From Poecilobothrus nobilitatus (Eukaryota > Arthropoda > Insecta > Diptera > Dolichopodidae), in NCBI GenBank assembly GCA_947095535.1, contig OX352774.1:233269825-233333824 (forward strand): a stretch of DNA of 64,000 nucleotides, given 5' to 3'. Shown piece after piece: positions 60,857-64,000 of this stretch (the first letter of the stretch is position 1; the number at the start of each line of letters is the position of its first letter). A model generated the notes under the pieces. That model made no database searches. It saw nothing but the letters and a program-made list of their open reading frames with translations, and was not told the origin of the DNA. Position numbers and translations under genes: made by a program.

Positions 60857-61438
60857 GTAAAAAAAAAAACAAAATATTCAAAATAAGATAAATATGTTTG
60901 TACGTATACAACACAGCAACAATTTTATTTTTTCTTCTCTAAATTCAAGTGGGAAACATTCTGTGTGTTTTTTTTTTCTTTTGTTTGTTTAAATATTTAA
61001 TTTCAATTTAACATGAAATTTAATAATAAATTAAATGTTTTTATTTTATTTTAATTAATATATAATATAAAGTAGACTTTAATAACATTTTATTTTATTA
61101 TATATTATATTATGTATTAAAACAAACTATTATGTATGTAAATAATTATGTGCAATGTATTTTTATTATTTTTGTTTTTTTTTTTTTTGTTTTGTCTGCT
61201 ATAATTTTTAATTTTGCATATTTGCAAAATTTTAATTATTTTTTATGGTGTTAAAAAAGTGTAATACTTGTATATAACACAATTCAATATTTTAATTATA
61301 AAATATGTTTTTTTTTTCTGTTTAAAATATTTTTTTAATTTTTTTAAATGATGCATTTTTTAAATTTCATCATTAATTTAAAATTTTATTTTCTAGTAAT
61401 ATAATTTTAATAATTTTTTTTTTTTTTTTTTTTTTTAG

Positions 61439-63918
61439 ACTGCGATCCTGATTTAAAGCCTTCCGTAGCAGCTGAACTTGAAAAACAAGTAAATCGTTTA
61501 GAAAAACTTGTTGAAAGATTAGAACGTTCAGTATCGGCTCATCAATTAGAAATAGCAAATAAAGTATTTAATTCAGTAATTGAAACAACACAACAACAAA
61601 AACGTCGTAGTTTTGATATTGAAACAGCTGAATTACCACCATTACCAAATATAACATCAATAACAAATAATACATCATTAGATAAAAGAATTGATCGTCT
61701 TGAAGATAGTTTAAATAAAATAAATAATAATAAAGATAATAAGAATAATAATAATAATAATTATAATCTTATAAATAATTGTGAAGAAGGTGAAGGTAGC
61801 CTTGAAAATATACCAACTGTTTTAGACGAATATTTAATTGAAGAAGGTATTATTGATAACATTAATCAATTATCAGAAAAAGATAATTTAATATATATAA
61901 AAGATAATAACAATATGAGTGTTAACGGTTATGAAGATATCATTTTGGGTCCATTAACCCAATATATAAATGTATCAAATAAAATTGGTGGAGATGTTGC
62001 AAAACATGCAGCTCTTGTTAGCAAAGCTTTTGAGTAAGTTTTTTGTTTTTAATTTTTTCGTTTACTTTTTGAATTGTAATTTACATTAATCAATTAAAAT
62101 GTAATTTATTTTTTTAGTTATGAACTAATTTTTAAATAAATTTATTGTTTTATGTATGAATCGTTCGATAAATTTAAATAAATATTATTACAGCATTAGC
62201 TTGTTTTATATATCTTTTCATTTATATTTTAATATTTTTTATGCAAATATCTCATGCAGATATAATTTAATTCATATCTCTAAGTTTAGTACAAAATTTT
62301 CATTTTTTTTTTTATCTGTTTTAATTTTATTAGATTTTAATTTTAAAAGACTAGCATTTTTTAATTTTAGCAACAAACTAGCATTTTTTAATTTTTATGT
62401 CAAATGGTTAATTAATTTTGAATGTTTCCAACCTAATAATGAACCTTATATTTAAAAAATTGTACTGAATCTGAAAATATTAAAATTAAATAATTAAATT
62501 GATAGGTTTTTGCTATAATTTGAATTTCATTTTATTGAAAAATTTAAATATTGCAATTAATATAAACATTTTTATTATTTTTGTAGTGCACAATTCGCAT
62601 ATATTAAACTTGCAAACCAGAGTGCTCAACCACCACAAAATAAACTAATGGAGTTGTTAAAACCAACATCTGATCAGATAACTGCTATACAAGATTTTCG
62701 TGAAAAAAATCGTACATCACCATACTTCAATCATTTATCAGGAATTAGTGAGAGTATTCCAGCACTTGGTTGGGTTTGTGTGGTAAATTTAACGCAATTA
62801 AAAAAAAAAAAAAATTTTTAATTTCAAAATCTTTTGTAAATGTTTTTAAAGGCTCCAACCCCTGGTCCACATGTTAAAGAAATGAATGATGCTGGTCAAT
62901 TTTATACAAATCGTGTATTAAAAGATTGGAAAGATAAAAATCCAACTCACGTTGAATGGGCACGTTCATGGATTCAAACTTTAACAGAATTACAAAAATA
63001 TATTAAACAATACCATACAACTGGACTGGTTTGGTCAGGTAAAGGTCAAATTGCAGGTGGAATTCCACCACCACCTCCAGGCTGTCCACCACCACCCCCA
63101 CCACCAGTTTTAGATATGTCATCAATGTCATTAGGTGCAGCTGATGATCGTAGTGCTTTATTCGCCGAAATTAATCGTGGCGCAGATGTTACTAAAGGTA
63201 AAAAGAAAAAAAAAATATTTCTTTTATATAAAATATATAATTCGAATGAATTTATTTTTTATTAAACATCAATTTTTTAATGTCGGCAGCAAAACGTAAA
63301 TATTAAATTGTTTATATCTTTAAAAAGAATAATATCGCTATTTCATTTTGTAACACATAAAATAAAATAATAATAGCTGTAACGAGTTCTTAAATAATTT
63401 TAAAAAGAATTTATGACATTGCTTTAAATTATTATTGTTTCATACTAATTAAATTTTTTTTTTAAACAATAGGCTAGAGAATTTAAAAATAAAAAAAATT
63501 GTTATTCATTCATGTCTTTCTATGTACAGGTCTTCGGAAAGTTACAGATGATATGCAAACGCATAAGAATCCTACATTACGTACAGGGCCAGCACCATTT
63601 AAAGCACCAACTTCCACAACAACATCAACAACCGGTGTTAAACCAAGTGCACCATCAGCACCTCTTACTAAACCACCTGTATTTAATAGAGATGGTAAAA
63701 AATGGATTATTGAACATCAAAAATCAAATCCAAATCTATTAATTGATAATGCTGAAATGAATAATGTGATTTACATGTTTAAATGTGAAAATTCAACTTT
63801 AACTGTTAAAGGAAAAGTTAATAGCGTTTTTTTCGATTCATGCAAAAAATGCTCTTTGCTTGTTGATTCAGTTGTAGCATCAATTGAATTTGTTAATTGC
63901 CAGAGTGTTCAAATGCAG
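61439..63918 (+). CDS. capt: Adenylyl-cyclase-associated protein (CAP/capulet), common exons, cut by the window end
   Basis: Exons 61439-62033, 62587-62782, 62852-63197 and 63530-63918 join in phase. They encode an N-terminal coiled coil (VAAELEKQVNRLEKLVERLE), an Asn-rich spacer of roughly 130 residues, the helical folded domain (ILGPLTQYINVSNKIGGDV, FREKNRTSPYFNHLSG, KEMNDAGQFYTNRVLKDWKD), the proline-rich segment (GIPPPPPGCPPPPPPP), a WH2 motif (SALFAEINRGADVTKGLRKV) and most of the CARP domain (KKWIIEHQ, FFDSCKKCSLLVDSVV). Known role: recycling of cofilin-bound ADP-actin and nucleotide exchange on G-actin. The last visible donor is CAG/GTTGGT at 63919; about the last 80-90 residues lie outside the window. 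From the first exon at 60784 the visible part is 533 residues, and from the one at 37028 it is 893. Confidence 0.95.
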
Positions 63919-64000
63919 GTTGGTAGTATTCATTTATTTTTTTATTAAATTCCTTAAAAGGCCTAAAATTTAATTAATTTTTTTTATATTTTATTTAAAA
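63919..64000. other. Start of the next CAP intron
   Basis: The frame continues ten codons past the proposed donor and then stops, while CAP proteins continue with VMGKVPT or VLG-type sequence here. So an intron begins at or just after 63919. A second possible donor (GTAGTA) lies seven bases downstream. Confidence 0.7.

Noticed and set aside
62156..62455. 99-codon Phe/Asn/Ile-rich frame inside the CAP gene
   Set aside because: Lies entirely within the intron between 62034 and 62586; no domain.
1..64000. tRNA, rRNA or CRISPR features
   Set aside because: No B-box-like GGTTCGA context with a matching acceptor stem, no rRNA-like conserved blocks, and no regularly spaced repeats were found by eye.

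Overview
The window looks like nuclear DNA of an insect, most likely a fly or close relative. By eye it is extremely A+T-rich (about four bases in five) and full of poly-A/poly-T runs. The five recognisable genes are eukaryotic; most have GT-AG introns, and several of these introns are only about 60 bases long. The species cannot be named from the sequence alone.

Layout, left to right. (1) 1-1575: no gene seen. (2) 1576-3328, minus strand: Nup42/NUPL2-type nucleoporin, with an N-terminal CCCH zinc finger, FG repeats and a C-terminal Gle1-binding-type tail. (3) 5625-10479, plus strand, divergent from Nup42: insulin receptor substrate (Drosophila chico) in seven coding exons, with PH and PTB domains and a long Asn/Ser-rich tail carrying eight YxxM motifs. 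(4) 10480-23836: about 13 kb with no convincing gene, holding small repeats, a possible retroelement relic and one unrecognised minus-strand reading frame near 11.7 kb. (5) 23837-25666, minus strand: single-exon PGM2-type phosphopentomutase/phosphoglucomutase. (6) 27406-27861, minus strand: mitochondrial GGQ rescue factor of the MTRFR (C12orf65) family. (7) About 28.4 kb to the right edge, plus strand: the adenylyl-cyclase-associated protein locus (CAP, Drosophila capulet), cut off by the window end.

The CAP locus is the most interesting part. Three coding exons at 37.0, 43.4 and 47.2 kb encode an acidic, low-complexity N-terminal module with a well-kept 100-residue tail. From the third exon the reading frame can end in three ways: read-through to a stop, a small terminal exon at 53754-53788 with an AATAAA signal close behind, or an in-frame join to CAP at 61439. 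A separate small first exon at 60784-60856 starts MGQKISAC and joins CAP in frame, giving a compact isoform with an N-myristoylation-type start. The other N-terminus starts MFSCCRC. Both look like membrane-anchor signals.

The CAP introns also hold most of the recognisable mobile DNA: two foldback elements with ATACA(G)GGTGTTTC-type ends and a fragment of a third, a 360-bp element with GGGTGTTTTT ends, and two related larger elements. The more intact of these has a GTCC microsatellite and a roughly 480-bp tandem array. There is no operon-like organisation. Functionally the genes cover insulin signalling, pentose-phosphate metabolism, mRNA export, mitochondrial translation rescue and actin turnover.
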